A DNA stretch of 25,000 nt, taken from positions 1,092,096 to 1,117,095 of the forward strand of contig CAJNDS010002768.1 of assembly GCA_905221605.1 (NCBI GenBank). Reading direction: 5' to 3'. This document shows, piece by piece, positions 1 to 8,723 of the stretch. A program made the position numbers and the translations under genes. This DNA comes from Symbiodinium natans. Lineage: Eukaryota > Sar > Dinophyceae > Suessiales > Symbiodiniaceae. The notes below the pieces were generated by a model, which did no database searches, had not been told where the DNA came from, and saw only the letters and a program-made list of their open reading frames with translations. The stretch's first letter is position 1, and every line of letters starts with the position of its first letter.

Positions 1-2
1 CA

Positions 3-1136
3 CCCAACGAGGAGACGCTGCGCCGGGAGGCTGCCGACAAGTTCCAGGCTGCGCACGCTGACAGGCCTCCGCTCAAACGCAAGTCTCAAGAGCAGCTTCG
101 GGCGGCTGACAGCAAGCAGCCACGCAAGCCACCGGTGGACTACATCCTCTTGAGCTTCTTTGACGGGGTAGCTTCCGCAGCGCTGATTTGCAGTCAGATC
201 TTCTCGACAAAGAAGTACACTTGGAAAGGCTTTGCGTGGGAATCAGACAGCGATTTGGTGTCTCTGTCCAAGCAGAGGTTCCCCGAGCTCCAGCATCGCG
301 GTGATCTCGACCACGACAACCCAGCCAGTGTGATCCAAGCCCTTCGTGCCTTAGACCCCGACTCCCGGGCTGTAGTGATCGTAGCAGCTGGGCTGCCTTG
401 TCCCGACTACAGTCGTATTCGCGCCAAGGCTCCAGGTGTTCGCGGGTGCGAAGGTTCAAAATTTCTTCGGTTTGCAGATTTCTTGCAGGAGCTGGAAGCG
501 TCTTGGGACTACTCGCAGCCCATTCTGGTGGTCGAGAACGTTGTGCCAGACAACAAAAGCGACGTCAAGCTCTTCGAACAAAAGTTGTCAGCTCAAGCGG
601 TCGTGTGCGATTCTGCAGACATGGGGGAGATCTCGCGTCCGCGGATTTGGTGGACTCGCCTACCGTGGCAGGAGCTCAGCAACAGGAAGGACTTGCCAGC
701 AACGCTGCGTTGGACCACATATCAAGGAATCCCCAAGATCACCTTTGTGCAGCCGGCCGACGACTTGACGAAGTATGACATAGGTGACTTAGAGTGGCCG
801 GCAACGATTTCGAAGCAGCTGCGACCTCTTCCTTGCTTGACAACGCCTTCAGAAGATCCGGCTGGTCGACCGCCGCCAAGAAGCTGCAAAGGAAAGATAG
901 ATTCGCAGACGCAAGCACGTTGGCTTGCGGACAAGCGACGCTATGCTCCTTGGCATTACCAAGAAGACAACATGTGGCTGGATGTCAGTGACAACCGTCG
1001 ACTTGTTTTAGCGACCGCAGAAATCAAGGAGCAGTTGCACCATCTGCCAGTTGGATGGACCCGGGGCCTCGGTGAACAACAACGGCGCAAGGCTATCGCA
1101 AATGGTTGGCGTGTCGGCGGCTCCGTGCTTACTTAG
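3..1136 (+). CDS. C5-cytosine DNA methyltransferase domain of retroelement (5' partial)
   Basis: The frame is open from base 3, so it enters from outside the window; the GTG at 135 is only the first possible alternative start and I do not regard it as real. A basic stretch (KRKSQEQLRAADSKQPRKPP, 75-134) precedes the catalytic domain and could be a nuclear localisation signal or linker. Motifs in order: motif I SFFDGVASAAL (FDG at 159-167), motif IV PCPDYS with the catalytic Cys codon at 399-401, motif VI VVENV (Glu at 534-536), motif VIII ISRPRIWW (636-644), and a motif X-like IANGW (1098-1109). The FDG start and the ENV/RPR spacing resemble the DNMT3 group more than DNMT1. The expected activity is transfer of methyl from S-adenosylmethionine to cytosine, possibly on the element's own copies. 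The frame stops at 1134-1136, where the reading probably shifted into the downstream RT frame. Confidence 0.82.
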   Translation, partial: PNEETLRREAADKFQAAHADRPPLKRKSQEQLRAADSKQPRKPPVDYILLSFFDGVASAALICSQIFSTKKYTWKGFAWESDSDLVSLSKQRFPELQHRGDLDHDNPASVIQALRALDPDSRAVVIVAAGLPCPDYSRIRAKAPGVRGCEGSKFLRFADFLQELEASWDYSQPILVVENVVPDNKSDVKLFEQKLSAQAVVCDSADMGEISRPRIWWTRLPWQELSNRKDLPATLRWTTYQGIPKITFVQPADDLTKYDIGDLEWPATISKQLRPLPCLTTPSEDPAGRPPPRSCKGKIDSQTQARWLADKRRYAPWHYQEDNMWLDVSDNRRLVLATAEIKEQLHHLPVGWTRGLGEQQRRKAIANGWRVGGSVLT

Positions 1137-2010
1137 GTGCCAGCCATCGCCGCTCGGCGGCAGCGCCATTGCGACTATGGCATCGTTGTGGGCGTCGGCT
1201 CCGTTGTTAAATGGTCCAGGGGTGCCTATCTTCAGCGAAGCGCTCGACCTCTCCGCCATCGGTGACATGTGGGAACATTGGAGCGCAAGCCATGAAGCCT
1301 TGCGCCCGAGCCAAGCAGCCCCGCGATTGGAGCCTGGGCTGGCGCAGGGGCTCCCCTTATGGCAACATTGGCAAGACCATCTACCTGCCCTCCGCCAGGC
1401 GGTCGCTGAGGAGGTCGTGCAGATGGTCGAGGATCGCGAAGAGGAGGTGCAGTTGTGGTTCGACAGCCTAGCCCCACATGTGAAGCGCGCTTATGGTGGT
1501 AAGAGCGGCAGGTGCACTTTGAAACTCCCGATCATCAAGGCCTTAGCAGCGGAGTTTGGTTGGGGTGACATGTCGTTGTTTCAGGAGATGCATGACGGCT
1601 TTCCTTTGCTTGGAGACATAAGGCCTGGTCTAGGTTGGCGAATGCGAAATGACAATCGCTATGCCGAGCCAAAGGACATCCACGTGTTCCTCAAGGAGAA
1701 CCACGACTTCGTGCAGCAGAAACTCCGCCGAGGCAAGGTCGATGAAGACTGGCAGACCATGGCGGACGAGATTGCGGCCGACGTAGCTCTGGGCCGCATG
1801 GAAGGTCCTTTCGAGGCACCCCCTTCAGGGTGTAAGCGAACAGTTCCCTTGGCGTCCCATTCGCACACGGCGAGGCTACTGCCAGCGCCAGAAGGTTGGT
1901 TTCGCGTGCAGAAGATTGGCGCAGCTCCGGTGCCAACGACACTGTCGGGGTGCCCGATACTCCGGCTTATCATGCCATCGATGCCTTTGTGCGCCTTGCC
2001 AGAGCAGTAA
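1051..2010 (+). pseudogene. Retroelement RT, N-terminal segment (frameshifted)
   Basis: This frame overlaps the end of the methyltransferase frame and carries the region before the RT palm: a helical segment (EDREEEVQLWFDSLAPHVKR at about 1426-1485), a proline/glycine-rich join (GFPLLGDIRPGLGWRMRND) and a typical pre-palm stretch ending near 1900. At about 1905 the recognisable homology leaves this frame (WFRVQK) and continues one frame over as DWRSSGANDTVGVPDTPAYH until about 2010. It then moves to a third frame for the palm. So two shifts lie within roughly 110 bases. They could be mutational decay or assembly errors; closely spaced shifts in opposite directions are common in old retroelement copies. 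The initiation codon at 1051 is not supported, and I infer that the segment was originally fused in frame to the methyltransferase. Confidence 0.65.
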
Positions 2011-3286
2011 GACGTGGCTCCGATTGTGGGGGCTGGACCATGAAGCTGCGTACCGTCAATTACCTGTCGCGGACCCCAACCACACCTTCGTAGTCCTGAA
2101 CACGCCGCAGGGGCCCACGCTCTGGAGACACACCGTGCTTCTGTTCGGCAGCACGGCTAGCGTGTGGGGGTACTGTAGGGTCGCAGATTTGATGACGTGG
2201 ATGCCGCGATGTATGCTGCTCTCGCCGAACCTCCACTTTGTCGACGACTTCGGCTCGGTCGAGACCGAGCGCCTGGCAGACAGTGGCTTCAGATCGACTC
2301 AGACGCTGTGTGCTGCATTAGGCCTTAAGTTTAAGGATAGTAAGCAGCAGCCGCCAGCCGAAAAGCACCAGCTTCAAGGGGTCAGCCTCTCGCTCGGGGA
2401 CCTTGAGGCAACTGTCGCCATGACTCAAGGACGTGCCGACCGCATTGACAACCAGTTGCAGCAGATCCTCCTGGACAACCGCTTGGCTCCTAGAGAAGCG
2501 TCATCGTTGGCTGGAAAGTTGCAGTTCGTGTCATTTTTCGGCCAGGCAAGTGCAGCTGCCTTGCGTCCAATTTACAAACGAGCACGGGGGGCGTGCTTCC
2601 GATCCCCCACTGCAGACTGGCAGCTGACGGAAGGCCTCAGGGATGCGTTGGAGTTCTTGCGACTGCGACTACGCGACAGCAAGCCGCGGGTGGTTCGCTA
2701 TGAGGTTGCGGAGCGTGCTGTGATTTACGCAGATGCTTTCTTTGAAATGGAGGGCAAGAGCTTTAGGCCGTCGCAGATTGAGGACGTGCCTTCTTGGGGA
2801 AGAAGACCACCAGCGACTTTCACTAACGGCTGGGGCTTCGTAGCCAGAGTGGGAGAGCGAACATTCTTTGCTGCTGGATCTGTGCCGTTTTGGTTTGCTC
2901 GTCACTTCGCGCCCAAAAGAGCCTACATTTATATGCTTGAGGTCATTGCCCAGATCGTTCCACTTCTCGCGCTTCACGAGGTCGTGCCGCCACACTTGCT
3001 GCTGTTCATCGACAACGAGCCAGCCCGACATGCGTTGACAAAAGGTTTTGGCAACTGTGGGAACCTGAACAAGCTTCTGCAAGTGACACGGTCGTTCATC
3101 GAAAAGAAGGGATGGTGGCCAGGGTGGCAGAGAGTGGCAAGTTCCGCCAACGTGAGCGATGGGGTCAGCCGTTTCGACTTCTCGCTAGCGCGTGAGCAGA
3201 ATTGGGAATGGTGTGGGCGCGACTATGGGGCGCTCTTCCGACGGCTTCTGAGTGCTGTGCACGAGTTTCCGTTTGAAGGGCTCTAG
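1916..3286 (+). CDS. Retroelement reverse transcriptase palm and RNase H
   Basis: The true homology starts near 2010; the first ~30 codons of this open frame are out-of-frame sequence. RT motif A is LDHEAAYRQL (Asp codon 2036-2038) and the metal-binding box is HFVDDFG (2234-2254), a Phe variant of YxDD. A thumb-like helix region follows (REASSLAGKLQFVSFFG, about 2493-2543). The RNase H-like domain shows its acidic residues in order: IYADAF (Asp 2732-2734), YMLEVIA (Glu 2939-2941), FIDNEPARHAL (Asp 3011-3013) and NVSDGVSR (Asp 3158-3160). All four are intact, so this half could still fold as an active enzyme. The stop codon at 3284-3286 ends the coding part of the element. The protein would copy element RNA into DNA and degrade the template. 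Confidence 0.82.
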   Translation: MAQLRCQRHCRGARYSGLSCHRCLCAPCQSSKTWLRLWGLDHEAAYRQLPVADPNHTFVVLNTPQGPTLWRHTVLLFGSTASVWGYCRVADLMTWMPRCMLLSPNLHFVDDFGSVETERLADSGFRSTQTLCAALGLKFKDSKQQPPAEKHQLQGVSLSLGDLEATVAMTQGRADRIDNQLQQILLDNRLAPREASSLAGKLQFVSFFGQASAAALRPIYKRARGACFRSPTADWQLTEGLRDALEFLRLRLRDSKPRVVRYEVAERAVIYADAFFEMEGKSFRPSQIEDVPSWGRRPPATFTNGWGFVARVGERTFFAAGSVPFWFARHFAPKRAYIYMLEVIAQIVPLLALHEVVPPHLLLFIDNEPARHALTKGFGNCGNLNKLLQVTRSFIEKKGWWPGWQRVASSANVSDGVSRFDFSLAREQNWEWCGRDYGALFRRLLSAVHEFPFEGL

Positions 3287-3338
3287 GGCTTGGGGCTTCT
3301 ACGTGCGAGTCTATGGCAGAAGGCGTCGCGCCGGTATG

Positions 3339-3495
3339 GTTTCTGTCGCCGTCCGCCCGGCGACTTTTGTGCTGGAGTCTGGAGCGAACAGGACGACTTG
3401 CAACGCCTCCTGCTGTGCGCTTCCAAAACGAGTGCTGATCAGAGACTTTTGACATGTCTGTTTAGTTGGCTGTTCGCTGTAAGCTCGGAATGTCG
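3339..3495 (+). repeat. Direct repeat copy 1 (157 bp)
   Basis: Starts GTTTCTGTCGCCGTCCGCCC and ends AAGCTCGGAATGTCG. It matches 3657-3806 almost perfectly. The differences I see are a 7-base indel (this copy duplicates CTGGAGT/CTGGAGC), one G/A change and one T/G change. It starts about 50 bases after the RNase H stop, so it probably belongs to the 3' non-coding end of the DNMT-RT element. Confidence 0.9.
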
Positions 3496-3656
3496 TGTCA
3501 GTGCACCTGTGCACGTAATGACATGAGAGAGCGTTCTTGTCGCACGCCGCTGATTGTTGCCTAGTTGTGAAGGGTAGCGACCAGTTTGCTCAGTCGTGAT
3601 GTGTCGCGGCCTAGTGATTTCGACACCCACCCTCTCCGCCCTCAAAACAGTGGGGC
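3496..3656. other. Spacer between the two direct repeats
   Basis: 161 bases with no supportable gene. A short palindrome (GTGCACCTGTGCAC) lies near its start. The spacer is unlike the sequence that follows the second repeat copy. Confidence 0.6.
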
Positions 3657-3806
3657 GTTTCTGTCGCCGTCCGCCCAGCGACTTTTGTGCTGGAGCGAAC
3701 AGGACGACTTGCAACGCCTCCTGCTGTGCGCTTCCAAAACGAGTGCTGATCAGAGACTTTTGACATGTCTGTTTAGTTGGCTGTGCGCTGTAAGCTCGGA
3801 ATGTCG
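3657..3806 (+). repeat. Direct repeat copy 2 (150 bp)
   Basis: Same sequence and orientation as 3339-3495 but lacking a 7-base internal duplication. The pair could be a solo direct-repeat remnant of an element terminus (split direct repeats occur in DIRS/Ngaro-type elements) or a local tandem duplication with a 161-bp spacer. Sequence after this copy leads into the second RT relic. Confidence 0.9.
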
Positions 3807-3901
3807 CCCAAAGGCTGGAAGCCGCCGTTCTGGGCTGACCGGGTGGCAATGGAGGAAGCGTTTGGGTTGTGGTGGTCATGACTTGCATGATGCGTTGAAT
3901 C

Positions 3902-4919
3902 ATGTTTTGGTTGGTCGTGACTTGTTGCGTCATTTGCTTGTGGAGAAGCCCAAGTTCACCTTTCCCGGGAGGCAAGCCGCGCCCAGACAAGACGGACAAG
4001 GACAAGCGGCCGCGCAATGGTGAGTGCTGGGGCTGGGAGGGCCTATTTTACTTGTGTGGTGATGTGGATCAACAGCTGCCTTCTCTGCTACGTGAGGGAG
4101 TTCCAACTGGCATTTTGCGCCCAATCCCGCCTTCTGGGGTGTGGCGAGAGACAGACGTGCCGGAGCGCCCAAATCTCGAGCTGCACACTTTCGACACTCC
4201 GTGCGGGTCTGCGCAGGAGAATATTTGCGAGCTTGTGGAGGAGGATGTTAAGGCTGGTTTCGCTTCTTAGTTGGATGGCGGCCTCGCAGAAGCCAAGCGG
4301 CAATTCGGTGACTGTGCTGCTGGTCGCTTGGGCGTCGTCAAGAAAGAGGGGTCCGCTCGGCGCCTAATTGGTGACAGCTCGATTTCCAACGCAAATCATC
4401 TGTGCCGCATATCGGAGAAGGTGGAGATGCCATCTCTTGAAGATGCTTCGCAGTTTCTTTCCAGGAGGCAGGGTGAGCGCTGGATTGCCTTTCTCATGGA
4501 TATCAGCAAGGCGCGCAAGCGAGTTAAAGTCGCGCCCAAGGCGCGCGGGTTCTCTTTGTTTGCGGTCCTGGAACCTGGTGGAAGGAGGAGGTGGTTCGTA
4601 TACAACACCTGCCATTTTTGGGTGTAGCTGGGCCGCTTACTGGTGGAGCCGAGTTGCGGCCGGATTCGTACGCTTGGGTCATCGCGTCATTTGGCATGGG
4701 CACTTCCTCGTGATCTATGTGGATGATTCCTTGTCGTTATTTCCAGCAAGTTCGGCGCCGATCATGGCATGTTTGCAGGTGGTTTTAGCTTGCGCGCTTG
4801 GACTCCCGCTGTCTTGGCGCAAGATGGACTTGGGCTCGTCAGTAAAGTGGATAGGTTGGTGCTTGCGATTGGACGCAGCTGAGTCTGTTGGTGTGCCCGA
4901 GTGCACTTCTTTTTGAGAA
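3902..4919 (+). pseudogene. Second reverse transcriptase relic
   Basis: A different RT from the one at 2.0-3.3 kb. One frame reads from 3902 to 4627 with a single in-frame TAG at 4268-4270 (GFAS-stop-LDGGLAEAKRQFG), then homology shifts frame near 4610. Recognisable pieces are GRLGVVKKEGSARRLIGDSS (about 4322-4381), the palm entry RWIAFLMDISKARKRVKV (about 4481-4534), and, after the shift, a segment ending in the catalytic box VIYVDDSL (about 4710-4733) followed by LGLPLSWRKMDLGSSVKWIG. RTs of this general pattern are very common in dinoflagellate genomes. With one stop and one shift it cannot be translated as it stands. No linked endonuclease or integrase could be assigned, so the family is left open. 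Confidence 0.72.
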
Positions 4920-5677
4920 GAGGGGGTTGATCCCTGGCACCATTGCTGTGTGCGGCATGTTGCGCGTCCAAACACCGTGCGTCCAGTGTCATCCAGTGTC
5001 TTGCTAGGTTTGTGCGCGGTAGGGTTTACCGCACGTGTCTGTGCTCACAGCAGCAATTGTCGGGGATACCCTCCTAACCCTCGACTGCCGTGGCGCGCGC
5101 GATTCCGAAGCCAATGACAATGACTCGTGGTTGCGTGGACGCATTGGAACCCATCCTGGAAACATGCGATCCAGTGCCCGTGCGCTGAACTTAGGACGCA
5201 AATGCACCGCCTTAAACTTCTCGTGCGCTCAAAATTGCACAAGAACAGCGGTGGTGTACGTCATCTGCTTCTGCAACCAATCGAGGCAGAGGTCTGTGGG
5301 AGCCGCCCGATTGGTCAGCTATCCTTGTCAGATATCCCCGTTGCGCCTGGGAGCCGACAATGGAAGCTGGTCTGGGATGAATGGCCCGTGCAAAGGAAGT
5401 GTCCATCATGCACTCTGCTGTCACATGTCGTCGCCTCCACAATGCAGCCGCGGCATGCTGGAGGGGACGAAAGAGCTCTTCGGCACGGCGCGACTTCTTG
5501 CATGGCAAGCGGCGGCCCTGCAGCTTCGAGGATTGCCACCAGCTTCACGCAGGGTAGGGCCGGGTAGGACTTGTGCTGGGAAGTTGATCAATGACGTGTG
5601 TCAAAAGTGTGTTGCTCCGCGTGCTGAGTTTGTGTGGTGACTAAGCGACAGGCCTGGCTTGGGCGTTCTGCAAATAA
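4920..5677. other. Unresolved retroelement-flanking stretch
   Basis: Open frames exist on both strands (for example plus 5035-5640), but I recognise no motif in them. The stretch lies between two retroelement relics, so degraded element sequence is the likeliest content. A 10-base tandem duplication of TCCAGTGTC(A/T) lies at 4982-5001. Confidence 0.4.
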
Positions 5678-6210
5678 GTGCAAGTGAGATGCGGCGCGTG
5701 TGATTCTCTTGCTTGTAGGCCAGCCCGGTGCAGCACGTACGACGCAGTGTTCCAGCAGTGCCGATTCGGGCGCAAGCACGTCAATCGGAGCTTGGTTTCC
5801 TGTAGTGCGCAACCTCAATGCAGAATGGCTGCCGCCAAGACACGTTGTCAGTGCCTGAATGTTGTAGACATGGCAACTGGGTTCCAACAAGTCCTGCAAA
5901 TCACGGGCCCCCTGCCGCGGAAATGTGTTTGAACGCATTCCAGCGGTACTTGTCCTGGGCTGGGCTGCCTAAATGCATTATGGCAGACCGGGGGACTCGC
6001 AATCGTGGCCGCTTCACCGACTACATGACCGAGAAAGGCGTGGAGATGACTGAGGCGCCGTGGACAATCGGTAAAGTGGAACGACGTGGTGGACTTGTCA
6101 AAGCCATCGTCCGTAAGATCGTCCACGACGTACCGACTGTGGGTCAGGACCAGCTGGTGACTATCGGACTATCGTTCAAGAAGCCATCCAGGTCAAGACT
6201 TCGTCGATAG
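5678..6210 (+). pseudogene. Copia-like integrase catalytic core, broken
   Basis: The three acidic residues of a DDE integrase are visible but split between frames. The first lies in CLNVVDMATGFQQVLQI (Asp codon 5867-5869). The second (IMADRGTRNRG, Asp 5986-5988) and the Glu (WTIGKVERRGG, Glu 6079-6081) lie in the neighbouring frame after a shift at about 5900-5930. The Asp-to-Glu distance is about 31 residues, slightly under the usual 35 of the family. The stop at 6208-6210 comes after a further shift. Expected activity was insertion of element cDNA into the host chromosome; as written it is not translatable. Confidence 0.75.
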
Positions 6211-6973
6211 GCAGCTCAGGGTCCAGTCCCGTGCACCTAGGGAGCCTGACGCTGTCGCAGACGATAATGAATGGGCAGACCTGGGTGCGTTGGAGTGGAA
6301 CCGCGATAAGTGTTCGGCCTTCCACGAAAGACACCAGGCCCGAATGGAGGCGAAAATGGCATCGGTGCACCTGGATTGCTCGCGGCGCGTGCAGAAAGCA
6401 CTGACACGCAATGCAGCGCCCGTTCACGAGAAATATCGACCCGGCGACCTAGTGGTTTACCGACGCGATGAACAGATCGGAGGGACAAAATGGTCGGGCG
6501 CAGCAAGAGTGACTGGCCAAGAAAGCCCTGAGTCAATCTGGGTCATTCACATTGGTTTGCCGGTACTATGCTCAGTGCACGCGCTTCGACCAGCCAACAA
6601 AGAAGAAGTTCTGGTGAATGGTATTCCAGTATTGCCATCCGAAATCATTGAGGGAAGGAAGACAAGGAGAGGCTATTTAGACTGTAGAGAACAAGATCCG
6701 GAAGAAGAACAACCTCAAGAACCTGAAGAGAAGAGAGCAAGGAGCGAGAAGAGAGCGCCGAAAAGAAAACAAGAAGCTCCAAGGCCGAACATATACCTGC
6801 GCAGGATGTTCTCGTTCCTGAGGATGGCGACAGCAGTTCGAGCAGTAGCCTCATTGAGGAGTGTTGTCGGTTCACTTGCGTGGGTGGCGAGGTATGCACG
6901 TCCGGACCTATGTTATCGGGTTAATTGCTTGCGACGGGCATGTTCGAAGGCGACAGGTGGCGATCTGACATAG
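6211..6973 (+). pseudogene. Integrase C-terminal region joined to RT tail
   Basis: The open frame (ATG at 6308-6310 or read-through from upstream) contains an integrase C-terminal segment, YRPGDLVVYRRDEQIGGTKW (about 6437-6496), followed by a strand-rich end (SIWVIHIG). A charged Glu/Arg/Lys-rich linker (about 6650-6790) comes next. The frame then enters the C-terminal part of a copia RT, SLRSVVGSLAWVARYARPDL (about 6848-6907), with no palm in between. It stops at 6971-6973. The junction near 6845 is where I infer an internal deletion of the RT core. Confidence 0.68.
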
Positions 6974-7654
6974 ATGTCAAGCTACACTATGCCGCCGGAG
7001 TGTGGGACAATGTCAGCTTGGTCAGTTTCAGTGATGCTTCTTTTGCTCAAGAGGAAGGATTCAGATCACGGCAGGGAAGACTTCGTTACCTGTGTGATGC
7101 GTCCGAAGTCGAGACAAATGATGATCGTCACGCCCATGTTATCAGTTACGCTTCAACAACGATCAATCGGGTGTGCCGCAGAACCTTGCAAGCGAAACGT
7201 CTGGCGTGCAATCGGCAGTTGAGGCTGGTGCCAGGCTCAGGGCCATCACTTGCGAGGCGAAAGGTCTCATCCCCGACATGAAGGACTGGTTTGAGGCATC
7301 TCAGCGCAACATGAGGCATCTTTGGGTGACTGATTGCAGGTCGTTGAGTGATCATCTCAACTCAAGCCAAGTGGCAAAAGTCTCCGACAAAAGAGATTGG
7401 CTGCTATGCGAAATCAGCTCTGGCATGGAGATGTGATGACGTATGAACTTTACTCTCCAAGTGGGGACCGGTTACGGTGGACTGATACAGCCACTCAGTT
7501 GGCCGATGCACTCACCAAAAGCATGAAGCCACACCAGCTGTTCAGAACCATGCGAGAAGACGTAGTAAAACTCAGCGAACCGGGCAAGATTCTGCCTAAG
7601 AACACGCCGAAACCATCTATCCCTAGGGAAAATGAACCGCCAGATGAAGGCTGA
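6925..7654 (+). pseudogene. Copia-like RNase H domain, frameshifted
   Basis: RNase H homology runs through three frames: 6925-7210 (VSLVSFSDASFAQEEG, Asp codon 7033-7035), about 7200-7395 (HLWVTDCRSLSDHL, Asp 7332-7334) and 7397-7654 (DTATQLADALTKSM, Asp 7505-7507). The Glu expected in the conserved TLQAE segment is replaced by Lys (AAA at 7195-7197), so even a repaired frame would lack one catalytic acid. The reading ends with TGA at 7652-7654. This is the 3' end of the pol region. The A+T-rich bases just after it (7670-7690) contain no clear polypurine tract. Confidence 0.75.
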
Positions 7655-7872
7655 ATCAATTGGGCAGCTGAAGTTAATTAAAAGAATAGCGTGCTAGTAG
7701 TAGCCCAGAATCGCGAACTAGTAGGAAGAGCCCAATTCCACCGCACAGTATCTTGTACAGGCCAGCACGCGTCAATAGATAAGACGGGTGAGAAGATGAC
7801 TCCATTTACGTCATAGCTTGAGCGTGTGCCGTTGTTTAGAGCATCATTTGTGTGTACCGATGCTGGCCAACG

Positions 7873-7938
7873 GACTCGTGCGGTTTGGTTTTCTGACTCG
7901 TGCTGCTTTGTTTTCTGACTGGGCCTTTTTGGTTTTCG
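7873..7938 (+). repeat. 22-bp tandem repeat, three copies
   Basis: Units start GACTCGTGCGGTTTGG (7873-7894), GACTCGTGCTGCTTTG (7895-7916) and GACTGGGCCTTTTTGG (7917-7938), all ending TTTTC(T/G). The first two are nearly identical and the third is diverged. It lies about 220 bases after the copia pol stop, so it may be part of that element's 3' non-coding end. Confidence 0.8.
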
Positions 7939-8163
7939 GAGCTGGCCCATCCGGTTTCAGCTCATTTTCCCGGCTCGCCGTCGCCCTGCGCCACCACTAA
8001 CAACAACAGCAAGAAACCGCGCCAACAATAACATCGCCAGCGAAAGCAGCAGCGACTGAGACTATTAAGCCGTAGTTTGCCTTTGCGGAATGTTGCAGTG
8101 TTGGTGCTCCTTTCGTTTCAACACACTCCGGCCACGGGTTAATCCTCGTTCTACTGCCAATTT

Positions 8164-8212
8164 ACGACGACGACGACGACGACGTCGACGTCGACTTCGA
8201 CTTCCACGACGA
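8164..8212. repeat. GAC/GTC-type trinucleotide microsatellite
   Basis: A run of ACG repeats grades into GTCGAC/TTCGAC variants. It explains the arginine- and serine-rich short ORFs on both strands here, which I do not regard as genes. Confidence 0.85.
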
Positions 8213-8447
8213 CTAGAGATGCTGCATCGCGGCACTCTGAAACTCAAAACTCAAGACTCCCAAACTCACTCAACCACGCGAGCCGTTCTCTGCGCAGGCA
8301 GCGTACTGCGGCCATCTGAGCTTTGAGGCGGTCTGGGGATTTGGGCCGAGGATTCAGGATGTGCCAGGATGCGCCTAGGGAGTTGCCACAGTGTCGCTGC
8401 CTGCTCGTGTGGTTGAAGGGAGGCCTGGATGGGCATTAGGTTGGTGT

Positions 8448-8500
8448 TTTTTGATTATTCAATGAGAATGCTTCGGCAGTGGGAACCCACGACCTAGCCT
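8448..8500 (-). repeat. Possible tRNA-derived SINE relic
   Basis: On the minus strand the sequence reads GGTCGTGGGTTC immediately followed by CCACTGCCGAAGC, like a tRNA T-arm/B-box (GGTTCGAATCCC type) that lost about five bases from its loop. It ends in an A-rich tail (AATAATCAAAAAACACC). No A-box could be placed with confidence. Weak call. Confidence 0.3.
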
Positions 8501-8553
8501 CGGGGCTTTGTGTCCTCGGTGTCCTCGTGAAGGTCATACGAATCGACAAATCG

Positions 8554-8723
8554 TCACACAACGAAAGGTTGCCCAAGGTCTCTCACAAGTAGCACAGTCT
8601 GGGGTGTGAGGTCAACCACCTGCCGAGCATGGAACAGAGAAGGCACGAACTGCTGCCAAACCTTCGTGAGTTGCCCCGAAAATTCAGGCCGCCAATCATT
8701 GATATCAAGGAGTGCACGTTTTT
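8554..8723 (-). CDS. Possible terminal exon of an unidentified minus-strand gene
   Basis: Read on the minus strand, a candidate acceptor (CATACTCCAG, AG at 8724-8725) is followed by 56 codons ending in TGA at 8554-8556. The peptide is rich in ordinary protein composition (KRALLDINDWRPEFSG, VWQQFVPSLFHARQVVDL, ending LLVRDLGQPFVV). I do not recognise a family. No further exons were found, and an unbroken 348-base frame covers it, so it may be chance or a remnant of a gene extending left. It is oriented opposite to the OGDH gene. Confidence 0.25.

Larger units (their letters stand above)
1..3495 (+). mobile_element. DNMT-RT-RNase H retroelement, 5' end outside window
   Basis: Seen: one plus-strand series of reading frames encodes, in order, a C5-cytosine methyltransferase domain, a reverse transcriptase palm (LDHEAAYRQ at about 2033, FVDDFG at 2237) and an RNase H-like domain ending at 3286. 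A repeat follows directly (3339-3495). No integrase, tyrosine recombinase or gag was recognised inside. Known: dinoflagellate retrotransposons that captured DNA methyltransferases have been described, as have independent captures in charophyte algae. Inferred: this is one such copy, recently active enough to keep most catalytic residues but now carrying at least three frame breaks. The class is uncertain; the RT/RNase H spacing and the absence of an adjacent integrase recall DIRS-like or other non-integrase elements. The left end lies outside the window. Confidence 0.8.
5678..7654 (+). mobile_element. Ty1/copia-like retrotransposon relic with internal RT deletion
   Basis: The order integrase - integrase C-terminal - (RT tail) - RNase H is that of Ty1/copia pol. 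The RT catalytic core (YxDD region) that should lie between about 6830 and 6850 is absent. The sequence jumps from a low-complexity linker directly to RT-tail sequence (LRSVVGSLAWVARYARPDL). At least five frame breaks occur along the element. No flanking long terminal repeats could be identified in the window. Confidence 0.78.

Noticed and set aside
8471-8480. CTTCGGCAG shared with the 5' stem of U6 snRNA
   Set aside because: Too short, and no other U6 segment (ACAGAGA) follows.
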